Assembly (NCBI GenBank): GCA_963836405.1
Contig: CAWIJL010000009.1
Span: 310,001-374,000, forward strand
DNA: 64,000 bases
Direction of reading: 5' to 3'
From: CAWIJJ01 sp963836405
GTDB lineage: Bacteria; Acidobacteriota; Terriglobia; Bryobacterales; Bryobacteraceae
This document shows, in pieces, positions 1 through 8,476 of the stretch. Made by a program: the position numbers and the translations under genes. The notes beneath the pieces are model-generated. The model searched no databases. It was given only the letters and a program-made list of their open reading frames with translations, and was not told the origin of the DNA. How positions within the stretch are numbered: position 1 is the stretch's first letter; each line of letters opens with the position of its first letter.

Positions 1-507
1 CTGTTGCCTCCAGCGGAGAACCGCGAGCAGGTGCGCCGGATGCTGCGCGCCATGCTCGAGGATCGTTTTCACCTCAAGGTGCACAGGGAGACGCGGGAGG
101 AGCCGGTGCTGAACCTGGAGGTGGAGAAGGGCGGGCTCAAGATTCGGGAAGTGGATCCGCCCGTCCCTCCGCAGAAGGAAGGGCTCGTCGGGGCGGCAGC
201 GGGGAACAGCGGCGGGCGGATGATCGGGAAGAAGTCCACGATGAGGGGCATCGCGAATGCATTGACGATCTTTCTGAAGCGGCCGGTGAACGACAAGACC
301 GGACTCACGGGTTACTACGATTTCGATGTGAAGTGGAGCGCTCTGGAATCGCTGGACGGCCAGCCGCCGTCACCGGGACTCGGCGCGGACGGCACGGGGC
401 TGCTCATTTCGATGTTGCAGAAAGAGTTCGGATTGCGCCTCACGAAAACCAACGGCCCGGTGGAATACTGGGTGGTGGACCACGTGGAGCCGCCGACAGG
501 CAACTGA
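1..507 (+). CDS. TIGR03435 family protein, C-terminal part (5' end outside window)
   Basis: The reading frame is open from the first base, so the gene starts upstream and only about 168 C-terminal residues are present. The fragment holds the family pattern: a region reading MLEDRFHLKVHRETRE, followed near the end by GLTGYYDFDVKW and then a hydrophobic C-terminus ending in VEPPTGN. TIGR03435 is a family of extracytoplasmic proteins of unknown function that is strongly expanded in Solibacter and other soil Acidobacteria, and it is often found next to peptidase or regulatory genes. No function can be assigned. Its main value here is as a taxonomic pointer. It ends about 50 bases before fluC. Confidence 0.8.
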   Translation: MLPPAENREQVRRMLRAMLEDRFHLKVHRETREEPVLNLEVEKGGLKIREVDPPVPPQKEGLVGAAAGNSGGRMIGKKSTMRGIANALTIFLKRPVNDKTGLTGYYDFDVKWSALESLDGQPPSPGLGADGTGLLISMLQKEFGLRLTKTNGPVEYWVVDHVEPPTGN

Positions 508-558
508 AGCCGTCACTCGTCCACGTTGCTCCGCAGGGGCGGAAGGAGATTTGGACGA

Positions 559-933
559 TTGGATAAATACCTGGTTGTGCTGGCCGGCGCAGGCTTCGGA
601 GGCCTGGCCCGCTATACGCTGGGCACCTGGATCATGGCGAGGTACGGGGGGCGGTTTCCTATGGGCACCTTCCTGATCAACATCAGCGGCGCTTTTCTGA
701 TCGGCCTCATCATGACGTTGTTTACGGAGCGGTTTCAGCCGCATCCTCACTGGCGGCTGTTTCTGGTGGTGGGGGTCCTGGGCGGCTACACGACGTTTTC
801 GAGCTTCGAGTACGAAACGCTCCAGGCGGTACACGACGGCGCGCGGTGGATGAGCCTGCTCTACGTCACCGGCAGCGTGGTGCTGGGATACGTGGCGGTG
901 TGGCTGGGCGCGGCGCTGGGGGCGCGCCGATAA
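559..933 (+). CDS. fluC: Fluoride ion channel FluC (CrcB)
   Basis: A 124-residue protein with four hydrophobic segments (about residues 3-22, 33-55, 65-85 and 97-120), the usual size for one subunit of the dual-topology FluC dimer that exports fluoride across the inner membrane. Family signatures are visible: GAGFGGLARY at the N-terminus, GTFLINISGAFLIG in the second segment and GVLGGYTTFSSFEYE around the central sodium site and phenylalanine box. I chose the TTG at 559 because GGAAGGAG at 541-548 is correctly spaced and the protein then begins at the first membrane helix; an upstream TTG at 526 would add a charged tail atypical of the family. No fluoride riboswitch was recognised upstream. 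The DUF190 genes that follow are common crcB partners. Confidence 0.93.
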   Translation: MDKYLVVLAGAGFGGLARYTLGTWIMARYGGRFPMGTFLINISGAFLIGLIMTLFTERFQPHPHWRLFLVVGVLGGYTTFSSFEYETLQAVHDGARWMSLLYVTGSVVLGYVAVWLGAALGARR

Positions 934-949
934 TGAACAGGGAGGCGCA

Positions 950-1675
950 ATGCTGAAGAAAGGCCCCGCCAAAAAGGTCACGATCTTCGTCAACGAAGAC
1001 ACCCAGCATCACATGTCGGCGCTGCACGATTCGATCATGACCTTCCTGATGCACAAAGGCGTCTCGGGCGCCACGGCCACGCGCGCCTATTCGGGCTTCG
1101 GATCGCACCACCTGCTGCACACGCCGAAGATCGAGGTGCTGGCCGAGCACCTGCCGATCCGCATCGAGTTCGTGGAGACGGCGGAGAAGGTGGACGAGGT
1201 GCTGCCGGCACTGTACGAGATGGTCTCCGACGGTTTGATCGAAGTGCAGGACACGACGGTGGTGAAGCTCGCGCGAAAGGGGGCGAAACCCGAACCCGCC
1301 ATTCCGCACGAACGGAAGCAGGGCCCCGCGCGGCTGATGCGGGTGTTCCTGGGGGAGGCCGACAGGTGGCACGATGCTCCGCTCTACGATGCCATTGTGA
1401 AGAAGCTGATCCTGATGGACATTGCCGGCGCAACGGTCTACCGGGGCATTTTGGGATACGGGGCCAAAGGCCACCAGCACAAGGCGTCGTTCTTCCATCC
1501 CATGCGGGACCTGCCCGTGATGGTGGCGGTGGTGGACACTCCGGACAAGATTGCGGCCGCCGCGGAAGCGATCGAAGAGATGCTCGAGGACGGGTTGATC
1601 GTACTGTCCGATGCGGAGGTGGTGCGGCTGGTGCGGAGTTCGAGGATTGCGGAGGCGGGCGATGCAACAGGATGA
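950..1675 (+). CDS. Tandem DUF190 (PII-like) protein
   Basis: A 241-residue soluble protein made of two complete DUF190 domains in one chain (about residues 8-108 and 125-228). Each domain begins with a beta strand (VTIFVNED / LMRVFLGEA), continues with a helix around an LHDSIM or LYDAIV motif, then GATATRAYSGFG or GATVYRGILGYG, and ends with a D-G-L-I strand. DUF190 domains adopt a ferredoxin-like PII fold and trimerise; their genes frequently accompany fluC, which suggests a regulatory or ligand-sensing role, but the ligand is not established. Family members usually have one domain of about 110 residues, so this is a fused duplication. A GGGAGG ribosome-binding site precedes the ATG. It overlaps the next gene by 14 bases, so the two are probably co-translated. 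Confidence 0.88.
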   Translation: MLKKGPAKKVTIFVNEDTQHHMSALHDSIMTFLMHKGVSGATATRAYSGFGSHHLLHTPKIEVLAEHLPIRIEFVETAEKVDEVLPALYEMVSDGLIEVQDTTVVKLARKGAKPEPAIPHERKQGPARLMRVFLGEADRWHDAPLYDAIVKKLILMDIAGATVYRGILGYGAKGHQHKASFFHPMRDLPVMVAVVDTPDKIAAAAEAIEEMLEDGLIVLSDAEVVRLVRSSRIAEAGDATG

Positions 1676-2015
1676 TGCGGCCCGAATGCTCCAGATTCAC
1701 ATTTCGGAAGGCGACCGATTCGAGGGCAAGCCGCTTTACGAGGCGATCGTCGAGCGGTGCCGCGAGATGAAGATCGCCGGGGCGACGGTATTTCGCGGCC
1801 TCGAAGGATACGGCGAGACGGGCGCGATACACAAACCGCACCTGGGGCGTCACGATCAGCCGATCGTGATCCTGATCGTGGATTCACCGCAGAACGTGGA
1901 ACGGCTGATGCCGGCGGTGGAGGAAATGATGGGCACGGGGGTGCTGGCGATGTGCGAAGTGCGCGTGGTACGGGTGCAGAAACACAGTACAGGGCACGAG
2001 CCGGAGCGCGCCTGA
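1662..2015 (+). CDS. DUF190 (PII-like) protein
   Basis: A 117-residue single-domain DUF190 protein and the third copy of this domain in the fluC operon. It starts at ATG 1662 inside the preceding gene (14-base overlap). It shows the same pattern as its neighbour: LQIHISEGDRF strand, PLYEAIVERC helix, AGATVFRGLEGYG glycine loop and a C-terminal MMGTGVLAM strand. It resembles the second domain of the fused protein more than the first, which suggests stepwise duplication. The role is probably the same as that of the neighbour: a small cytoplasmic oligomer linked to the fluoride channel. Function remains inferred from context only. Confidence 0.87.
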   Translation: MQQDDAARMLQIHISEGDRFEGKPLYEAIVERCREMKIAGATVFRGLEGYGETGAIHKPHLGRHDQPIVILIVDSPQNVERLMPAVEEMMGTGVLAMCEVRVVRVQKHSTGHEPERA

Positions 2016-2078
2016 CCGGAATTGTTGACGGCCAACATTCACGGAGAGACGGCGGCGATATACTGGGCTCGGAAAAAA

Positions 2079-3530
2079 ATGCCGAGCTCTCGTTTCTCGC
2101 GGCGGAGCCTGCTACAGGCAGCGGGCGCACTGGCGGGAAGTTCCTTACTTAGCTCGCAGGCAGCCGGTCCGGCGGACTACACTGTGACGATCGCGGTGAA
2201 GCCGGTGGAACTGGCTCGAGACCACATCATCTCCACCACGACCTATAACGGCCAGTTTCCCGGCCCGCTGCTTCGTTTCGAGGAAGGCAAGCCGGTGACG
2301 GTGGATATCCGGAATGAAACGGACACACCGGAGCAACTGCACTGGCACGGGCAGTTTGTTCCGACGGACGTGGATGGGGCCAGCGAAGAGGGCACGCCGT
2401 TCATCCCGGCTCACGGGGGCCGCCGCATCACGTTCACTCCCAAACCTTCGGGATTTCGTTTCTATCACACGCACGTGCGCGCCGGCGCCGATCTCGCGGC
2501 CGGGCAATACACGGGACAGGTGGGACCGGTCTACATCGAACCCAGGGAAAATCCCGGCAGGTACGATCGCGAGGTGTTTCTCACGCTGAAGGAATTCGAC
2601 CCGGTGTACAGCCGCGGCGGCGACATGGCCATGGACTTCCTCTCGCCGGCAACGGTGGTGAAGGAACTGGAGGAGACGGGCGAGAGCGCGATGAAGGCAT
2701 CGCTCGCCAAGGGCATACCGCACGGGTACGAAGTGGGGTACGGCTCGTTCACGATCAACGGAAAGATGCTGGGCAGCGGCGAGCCGGTGCGCGTGAAGCA
2801 GGGGGAACGGGTGCTGTTCCACGTGCTGAACGGCAGCGCGACCGAGATTCGCAGCCTGGCGCTGCCGGGACACACATTCTCGGTGATTGCGATGGACGGC
2901 AACGCCATCCCGAAGCCGGTGACGGTGCCGGGGCTGTGGCTGGGCACGGCGGAACGCGTGTCCGCGATTGTGGAGATGAATCATCCCGGCGTGTGGATCA
3001 TGGGCGACACGTCGGACGACGACCGGGAACACGGCATGGGAATCGTGGTGGAATATGCCGGGCGCACGGGCAAGCCGCAATGGGTGGCTCCCGCGCGGTT
3101 CCATTGGAACTATGCGAACTTCGGAAATGCGGCCGCGCCGGCGAGTGCGCCGGACCACGTCTTCGACATGACCTTCGCGAAACAGAACGCCGCGGCGGCC
3201 GGTTTCAACCGTTGGACGGTCAACGGCGTGGCATTCGGCGAGGGCGGGCAGCGGCCGATGTTTCAGGTGTCGCGGGGGAAGCGCTACCGGTTGCGGATGC
3301 GCAATGCGAGCGACGACATTCATCCGGTCCACCTGCACCGGCACAGTTTCGAACTGACCCGGGTGGCCGGGCAGCCGACGTCGGGCGTAATGAAGGACGT
3401 GGTGATGGTCGGGGGCTACCAAGCCGTGGAGGTGGATTTCGTGGCGAACGATCCGGGGCTGACGCTGTTCCACTGCCATCAGCAGTTGCACATGGACTTC
3501 GGTTTCATGGCCCTGTTCGAGTACGTGTAG
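2079..3530 (+). CDS. Multicopper oxidase, Tat-exported
   Basis: A 483-residue periplasmic copper oxidase. The N-terminus carries a Tat-type signal (SRRSLLQ followed by an Ala/Leu-rich stretch to about residue 28). The copper ligands are in place: HWHG at 88-91, YHTH at 129-132, HPVHLHRHSF in the C-terminal domain and HCHQQLHMDFG near 465-475. The last supplies the type 1 Cys and the type 3 histidines. A phenylalanine falls at the usual axial position of the type 1 site, as in high-potential laccases. The ATG at 2079 places the Arg pair correctly for Tat export. The substrate cannot be read from sequence; metal oxidation, copper tolerance and laccase activity are all possible. It stands alone, with about 60 bases to the DUF190 operon upstream. 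Confidence 0.9.
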   Translation: MPSSRFSRRSLLQAAGALAGSSLLSSQAAGPADYTVTIAVKPVELARDHIISTTTYNGQFPGPLLRFEEGKPVTVDIRNETDTPEQLHWHGQFVPTDVDGASEEGTPFIPAHGGRRITFTPKPSGFRFYHTHVRAGADLAAGQYTGQVGPVYIEPRENPGRYDREVFLTLKEFDPVYSRGGDMAMDFLSPATVVKELEETGESAMKASLAKGIPHGYEVGYGSFTINGKMLGSGEPVRVKQGERVLFHVLNGSATEIRSLALPGHTFSVIAMDGNAIPKPVTVPGLWLGTAERVSAIVEMNHPGVWIMGDTSDDDREHGMGIVVEYAGRTGKPQWVAPARFHWNYANFGNAAAPASAPDHVFDMTFAKQNAAAAGFNRWTVNGVAFGEGGQRPMFQVSRGKRYRLRMRNASDDIHPVHLHRHSFELTRVAGQPTSGVMKDVVMVGGYQAVEVDFVANDPGLTLFHCHQQLHMDFGFMALFEYV

Positions 3531-3599
3531 TGCTGGAACACACGTGCTTTGCCGCGACTCACAGGGTGAGTTAGAATCTGACCGATCGGGAGGGATGCG

Positions 3600-5395
3600 A
3601 TGGGTGAGCCGTCCCCTGGCACCGCACCAGCCGCGGCGGAAGAGAGCGGCGGCTCCGGCCCTCGCGTTGGCTGGAAGCTGCTGCTGGCGTTGGCGGCGGC
3701 GTGCGCGGCGCTGGCGGTGGCCGCAAGCTTCTGGTCTCCGGTGACGGATTACTCCTGGCGAAGTCCGATTGCCGGAGCGCGTTTTCAAGCGATCGCGGAC
3801 TTCGACGCGTTTGCGCAGGCCGCCGCAATTTCGCGCGACGGGAACCTGGTGGCGTTTCTGTCGGACCGGGACGGACAGATGGACGTCTGGCTGACGCGCG
3901 TGGGGTCCGGACGGTTCGACAATCTGACCCGCGGGAGCGTGCCGGAGCTTGTCAATCCACCGGTGCGCGCGCTGGGCTTTTCACCCGACGGTACCCTGGT
4001 CACGTTCTGGACTCGCAAGGATACGGAAACCGGCGTGTGGGCGGTGCCGGTGGTCGGGGGCCAGGCGAAGGCGTATCTCGAAGGGGTGGCCGAGTTCGAC
4101 TGGTCGCGCGACGGTTCCCTGCTCGCCTACAATACGCCTGCGGGCGGAGATCCGCTGTTCGTCTCCAAGGGCGGGCGGCGGCCGGATGACCGGCCCATTT
4201 CGACGGCGGGTACCGGGATGCACAGCCACTTCCCTCTCTGGGCTCCCGATGCGGCCTTCATTTACCAAGTGCGCGGAGCCCTCCCGGACAAGCTGGACAT
4301 CTGGCGGATCACTCCGGCGGGTGGGACGACGCAGCGGATTACATCCCATGGCGGGGTTGTGAGCCATCCGGCGCTGCTCGACCGGCGCACGCTGCTTTAC
4401 CTGGCCACGGATGCGGAGGGCGCCGGGCCGCAGTTGTACAGCGTGGACGTGGAGCGGCGCATCTCGCACAAGCTGACTTCCGGGCCGGAGCGGTTCACGT
4501 CGCTCGCCGCTAGCGCCGACGGACGGCGGCTGGTGGCTACGCGCGCGAGTCCGACGAGGAGTTTGTGGCGATTGCCGGTAGGCGCGTTGCCGGCAGGGCT
4601 TGCGGCGGCTGCGCGAATCGCGCTCGGCACCGGCGCCGGCTTTTCGCCGCGGCTGGGTCCGGACTATCTTCTGTACGTTTCCGCAAGCGGCAACGGCGAG
4701 AGCATCTGGAAAGTGGCGGGCGGCGCCGGCACGGAGTTGTGGAGCGGCAAGGACGCGCAGATTTCAGGCGCCCCGGCGATATCGCGCGACGGAGGACGGA
4801 TCGCATTTTCCGTCCGGCAGCGCGGGAAGACGCAGCTCTACGTGATGCGGTCCGACGGCACGGAGGCGCGGGTAATCGCCGATTCGCTGGATCTCGAAGG
4901 CGCGCCGGCATGGGCGCCGGACGGCGCAGTCCGTCACGGCGGCGGTGAACGACGGCGGAGTGCCGCGGCTCTATCGCGTGCCGCTCGACGGTAGCGCGCC
5001 GGCATCGCTGGTTCGCGAGTACTCGACGGATCCGGCATGGTCTCCCGACGGCAGGTTCGTGGTGTACTCGGGGCCGGACAACGGGCACGAGGTTTCCGGT
5101 GAAGGCGGCAACGGCGGAGGGCGCGCCGCATCCTCTGCCCCAGTTGAGCGTGACGCGAGAGGCTCGACACTTCGCCTTTCTGCGCGGCGGCCGGACGTTG
5201 GTGTTCCTGAAGGGCGACATTCGACACAAGGATCTTTGGCTGATGGACGTGGAGACCGGCGCCGAGCGGCCGTTGACGGCGCTGCCGGTCGGGTTCGACA
5301 TCGGCGGCTTCGACGTTTCGCCGGACGGCCGGGAGATCGTGGTGGAGCGGTTGGAGGAGCGCTCGGAGGTGGTTCTGATGGATCTGCCTCGGTGA
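3600..5395 (+). CDS. Membrane-anchored TolB/WD40-like beta-propeller protein (two frameshifts)
   Basis: One gene spread over three frames. Residues 1-450 run from ATG 3600 (GGGAGGG just upstream) in one frame to about 4925. The frame then changes and continues with SVTAAVNDGGVPRLYRV and AWSPDGRFVVYSG, and changes again near 5087 to finish at 5395. The protein has a cytoplasmic tail, one membrane helix (about 24-45) and then many PD40/TolB-type blades (FSPDGTLV, WAPDG, VSPDGREIV). Such anchored propellers are common in acidobacteria, often as the C-terminal half of winged-helix or kinase sensors, but no DNA-binding or kinase domain is present here. The blades are preserved on both sides of each shift, so sequencing error is as likely as a true pseudogene. 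Confidence 0.75.
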
Positions 5396-5448
5396 GAATT
5401 CGCCCCGTGGCGGAGGCTCTTGCGACTCGCTACTGCTATGATTCAGTC

Positions 5449-7308
5449 ATGTTACGTCACCGGCTCTGCCTCATTGCCGCGCTTTCGCTTGCGGCCCTGC
5501 TCATTTCTCCTGCCGCCGCGCAGTTGCAGTCCCAGGCTTCGCTGAACGGCGCATATTACGTCCGCTATCTCGGTGTCAACACCGATCCCGCCGATAGCCC
5601 GGTGAGTTTCTCGGGCACCATCACCTTCGACGGCAATGGCAACTTCACCGTCGCGGGCACCGGCTTCACTGCCGGCACCAACGATCACGTTTTGAAATTC
5701 GCCACCAGCGGCACCTACGTGGTGCAATCGAGCGGCATGTTCTACATGTCCAATCCATTCGATCCGGCGCCCGATCCGAACTTCCCCACCACGCTCTATG
5801 GGGGCGTGACTAATGGCGCGATCATCGCCAGCAGCACCGACACTTTCTACTGCGACCAGTTCGTAGCCTTTCCGGTTTCGACCGGCGCCTCGCTCTCCAC
5901 GTTGAACGGCAACTACCAGGTGGCCAGCCTGGAGTTCCTGAACGGCGACTTCACGCAGACGCGCGGAACGTTCTTCCAGATGGCACCCAACGGCCAGGGC
6001 AGCCTCGGCAATGTAACGATCAAGGGCACCGCGATCAACCTGCAAAACGCGGCGACCACGCAGACCAGCACCGGGGCTACTTATACGCTGGCGGCCAACG
6101 GAAGCGGCACGCTGGTGCTGCCGGCGCCTTCCGGACAGAGCGCCGCCAACACACTGCTTTCCGGCACCAAGACGCTGTATGTTTCGCCGGACGGTAACCT
6201 GTTCGTCGCGGGCGGGGCCAGTGCCTATGACATGGTGATCGGGATAAAGGCGGCACCCGGCAACACCAACCTGAATGGACTTTACTTCCAGACTTATCTC
6301 GAGAATTACGCCGCCGGAACCTCCTTCGACGGTATCTATGCGGGCAGCGGTTCGTCCAACGTAATCGGGCAGCTGAACCTGGAACTGGTGCACCAGCGGA
6401 CCAATCCGGACGGTTTCGCGAATTACGATTTCAATTTCGCCGATTCAATCAGCTTCGACGCCGACGGCACGAAAACTTTCAGCGACGCGATTTTCGCGGT
6501 GGGCGCGGGCGGGAAGTATATCCTGGGCGGCGGTAACGGCACGAATTATCAGCTCGTAATGTATGCGAAGGCGCCGGACATGACAGGCACGGGTGTGTTC
6601 CTCAATCCGCAAGGCATCGTCAACGCCGCCACGTTCACTCCATTTACCGCGCAGGTGGCGCCGGGAGAAGTGGTCACGCTGTTCGGTACGAACCTGGCAT
6701 CGGGCACTTCCACGGTTCAGGGCGGGACGACATTTCCAACCCAGCTCGACGGGGTGCAGGTGCTGCTCAACGGCACGGCGATTCCGATGTACTCGGTGAG
6801 TCCGACTCAGGTCTCGGTGGTGATACCGTTCACCGCGCCGCAGAACGGATCGCTGCTGACGTTCCAGGTGAATAACAACGGAACGCTGTCGAACGAGGCC
6901 AAGGTCTACAGCGGGGCTACATCTCCTGGGCTATTCACGCTGGACCGGAGCGGCATCGGCAACGGCGCGATCCTGCATGCGGATTTCAAGGCGGTGACGC
7001 CGGACAATCCGGCGGTTGCGGGCGAAACGGTGCTGCTGTTCCTGTCGGGCTTAGGGACGGTTAATTCCAACATTGCGGCGGGGGCTCCTTCGCCGACGGC
7101 GGAACCGTTCGCGCGGGTGACCAACGCGCTCGATGTTTATATCGGCGGGTCCGTGGCGCAAGGCTCCTATGCCGGGCTGGCACCGGGGCTGGCGGGGCTA
7201 TACCAGCTAAACGTCAAAATCCCGACCGGGCTGTCGTCGGGGAACCAGACCATCGAGATCTCCACGATAGATTCGGACAGCATTCAGGCGACGATACCGA
7301 TCAAGTAG
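5449..7308 (+). CDS. Secreted protein with C-terminal TIGR03437 domain
   Basis: A 619-residue exported protein. It starts at ATG 5449 with a classical signal peptide (LCLIAALSLAALLI, cut after about residue 24). The middle is rich in Gly, Asn and Thr and contains repeated strand motifs of the type GTITFDGNGNFTVAG. The last 220 residues are the Solibacter-type TIGR03437 module: APGEVVTLFGTNLA, a region around PMYSVSPTQVSVVIPF and a terminal beta strand. This module resembles IPT/TIG folds and is found at the C-terminus of many secreted acidobacterial proteins; its role (surface attachment or secretion) is not proven. The open frame extends upstream of 5449, but that part belongs to the preceding propeller gene. 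The last 14 codons are duplicated at 7654-7695. Confidence 0.85.
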   Translation: MLRHRLCLIAALSLAALLISPAAAQLQSQASLNGAYYVRYLGVNTDPADSPVSFSGTITFDGNGNFTVAGTGFTAGTNDHVLKFATSGTYVVQSSGMFYMSNPFDPAPDPNFPTTLYGGVTNGAIIASSTDTFYCDQFVAFPVSTGASLSTLNGNYQVASLEFLNGDFTQTRGTFFQMAPNGQGSLGNVTIKGTAINLQNAATTQTSTGATYTLAANGSGTLVLPAPSGQSAANTLLSGTKTLYVSPDGNLFVAGGASAYDMVIGIKAAPGNTNLNGLYFQTYLENYAAGTSFDGIYAGSGSSNVIGQLNLELVHQRTNPDGFANYDFNFADSISFDADGTKTFSDAIFAVGAGGKYILGGGNGTNYQLVMYAKAPDMTGTGVFLNPQGIVNAATFTPFTAQVAPGEVVTLFGTNLASGTSTVQGGTTFPTQLDGVQVLLNGTAIPMYSVSPTQVSVVIPFTAPQNGSLLTFQVNNNGTLSNEAKVYSGATSPGLFTLDRSGIGNGAILHADFKAVTPDNPAVAGETVLLFLSGLGTVNSNIAAGAPSPTAEPFARVTNALDVYIGGSVAQGSYAGLAPGLAGLYQLNVKIPTGLSSGNQTIEISTIDSDSIQATIPIK

Positions 7309-7586
7309 GCGCAGCTTACAACCAGTTGAGGTCGGTGTAGCGCTCGCCGGTGAGGTGGAGGAAGAGCGGCTCGAGGGCGTCGAACTGTTTGCCGTCGAAG
7401 GCGATGGAGCCGTCGGCGGCGAAGACGGTGATGTCGCCCTGCCAGACCAGTTTGCCGGGGCGGGTGATGATGGCGACGCGGTCGCAGAGGCGCTCCACGG
7501 TTTCGAGCACGTGGCTGGTGATGAAGACGGTGCGGCCCTGCTCGGTGAAGCGGCGGAGCCATTGCTTCATGAGGGCCACGCCGGCG
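7267..7586. repeat. Tandem duplication, copy 1 (320 bp)
   Basis: This stretch is repeated at 7654-7973, offset 387 bases, with one difference seen by eye (G at 7305, A at 7692). It contains the last 14 codons of the upstream secreted protein gene and the 3' end of the minus-strand ABC ATPase gene. Copy 1 is joined at 7586 directly to sequence matching 8094 onwards, through the 7-base microhomology GCCGGCG. Confidence 0.93.
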
Positions 7587-7653
7587 TCGGTGAGTTCGAG
7601 GGCGCTGAGCAGTTCGGTGACGCGGCGGCGCGTGGTCGCTTCATCGACGCCGA
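7316..7653 (-). pseudogene. Truncated, internally deleted copy of the ABC ATPase gene
   Basis: The minus-strand frame reads LFGVDEATTRRRVTELL, then SALELTDAG joined directly to VALMKQWLRRF, and ends in ERYTDLNWL. Compared with the intact gene at 7703-8470 it lacks the N-terminal half with Walker A. It also lacks an in-frame block of 40 codons containing the signature (YSTGMRKR) and Walker B (VLFLDEP). It cannot encode a functional ATPase. The part at 7587-7653 differs from its homologue (8094-8160) at four positions, whereas the rest of the duplication is nearly identical. Confidence 0.85.
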
Positions 7654-7973
7654 ATAGATTCGGACAGCATTCAGGCGACGATACCGATCAAATAGGCGCA
7701 GCTTACAACCAGTTGAGGTCGGTGTAGCGCTCGCCGGTGAGGTGGAGGAAGAGCGGCTCGAGGGCGTCGAACTGTTTGCCGTCGAAGGCGATGGAGCCGT
7801 CGGCGGCGAAGACGGTGATGTCGCCCTGCCAGACCAGTTTGCCGGGGCGGGTGATGATGGCGACGCGGTCGCAGAGGCGCTCCACGGTTTCGAGCACGTG
7901 GCTGGTGATGAAGACGGTGCGGCCCTGCTCGGTGAAGCGGCGGAGCCATTGCTTCATGAGGGCCACGCCGGCG
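7654..7973. repeat. Tandem duplication, copy 2 (320 bp)
   Basis: The second copy lies within the intact ABC ATPase gene and its short 3' flank. It begins with an orphan copy of the last 14 codons of the secreted protein gene at 5449-7308, which shows that the duplication unit spanned the junction of the two convergent genes. Confidence 0.93.
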
Positions 7974-8470
7974 GGGTCGATGCTTTCGAACGGCTCGTCG
8001 AGGAAGAGAACTTCGGGCGAGTGAATGACGGAGGCCGCGAAGGCGACGCGCTTGCGCATACCGGTGCTGTATTCGGAAAGCGTTTTGCCGGCGTCGGTGA
8101 GTTCGAGGGCGCTGAGGAGTTCGGTGACGCGGCGGCGCGAGGTGGCTTCATCGAGGCCGAACATGCGCGCGATGAAGGCGAGGAACTCGTGCGCGTACAG
8201 GGGGTCGAAGAGGCCGAGGGTTTCGGGCATGACGCCCATGCGGCGCTTGAGCGATACCGAGTCGGCGGTGAAGGGCTCGCCCAGGACCTCCACGCTGCCC
8301 GCGGTGGGGTCGAGCAGGCCGGTGAGGCAGCCGATCGTGGTGCTCTTGCCGGACCCGTTGGGGCCGAGAAAGCCGAACATCGAGCCTTTGGGGACCTGAA
8401 GGCTCAGGTCTTCCACGGCCACGACGGTGCCGTATTTTTTCACGAGATTGGAAATGCGGATAGCGTCCAT
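7703..8470 (-). CDS. ABC transporter ATP-binding protein
   Basis: A complete 255-residue ABC ATPase: Walker A GPNGSGKST near residues 38-46, a Q-loop-equivalent region at GVMPETLGLFD, the signature YSTGMRKR, Walker B VLFLDEP, and the switch histidine in ITSHVLE. It is closest in style to the CcmA/NatA group of drug, sodium or lantibiotic exporters (TGLLDPTAGSVEVLG). It sits just downstream of its permease (8477-10046), 6 bases apart on the same strand, at the end of an operon opened by an ECF sigma factor. The substrate is unknown. The intact C-terminus ERYTDLNWL is duplicated downstream. Confidence 0.92.
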   Translation of the reverse strand: MDAIRISNLVKKYGTVVAVEDLSLQVPKGSMFGFLGPNGSGKSTTIGCLTGLLDPTAGSVEVLGEPFTADSVSLKRRMGVMPETLGLFDPLYAHEFLAFIARMFGLDEATSRRRVTELLSALELTDAGKTLSEYSTGMRKRVAFAASVIHSPEVLFLDEPFESIDPAGVALMKQWLRRFTEQGRTVFITSHVLETVERLCDRVAIITRPGKLVWQGDITVFAADGSIAFDGKQFDALEPLFLHLTGERYTDLNWL

Positions 8471-8476
8471 GGGGGA

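Noticed and set aside
2145..3788. Long minus-strand open frame (547 codons) opposite the multicopper oxidase
   Set aside because: High-GC shadow frame: Arg/His-rich composition, no domains, and exactly antisense to a clearly conserved gene.
4945..7308. Single 787-residue protein joining the propeller end and the TIGR03437 protein
   Set aside because: The junction has no domain continuity. A strong signal peptide begins at ATG 5449, and the upstream part belongs to the frameshifted propeller gene.
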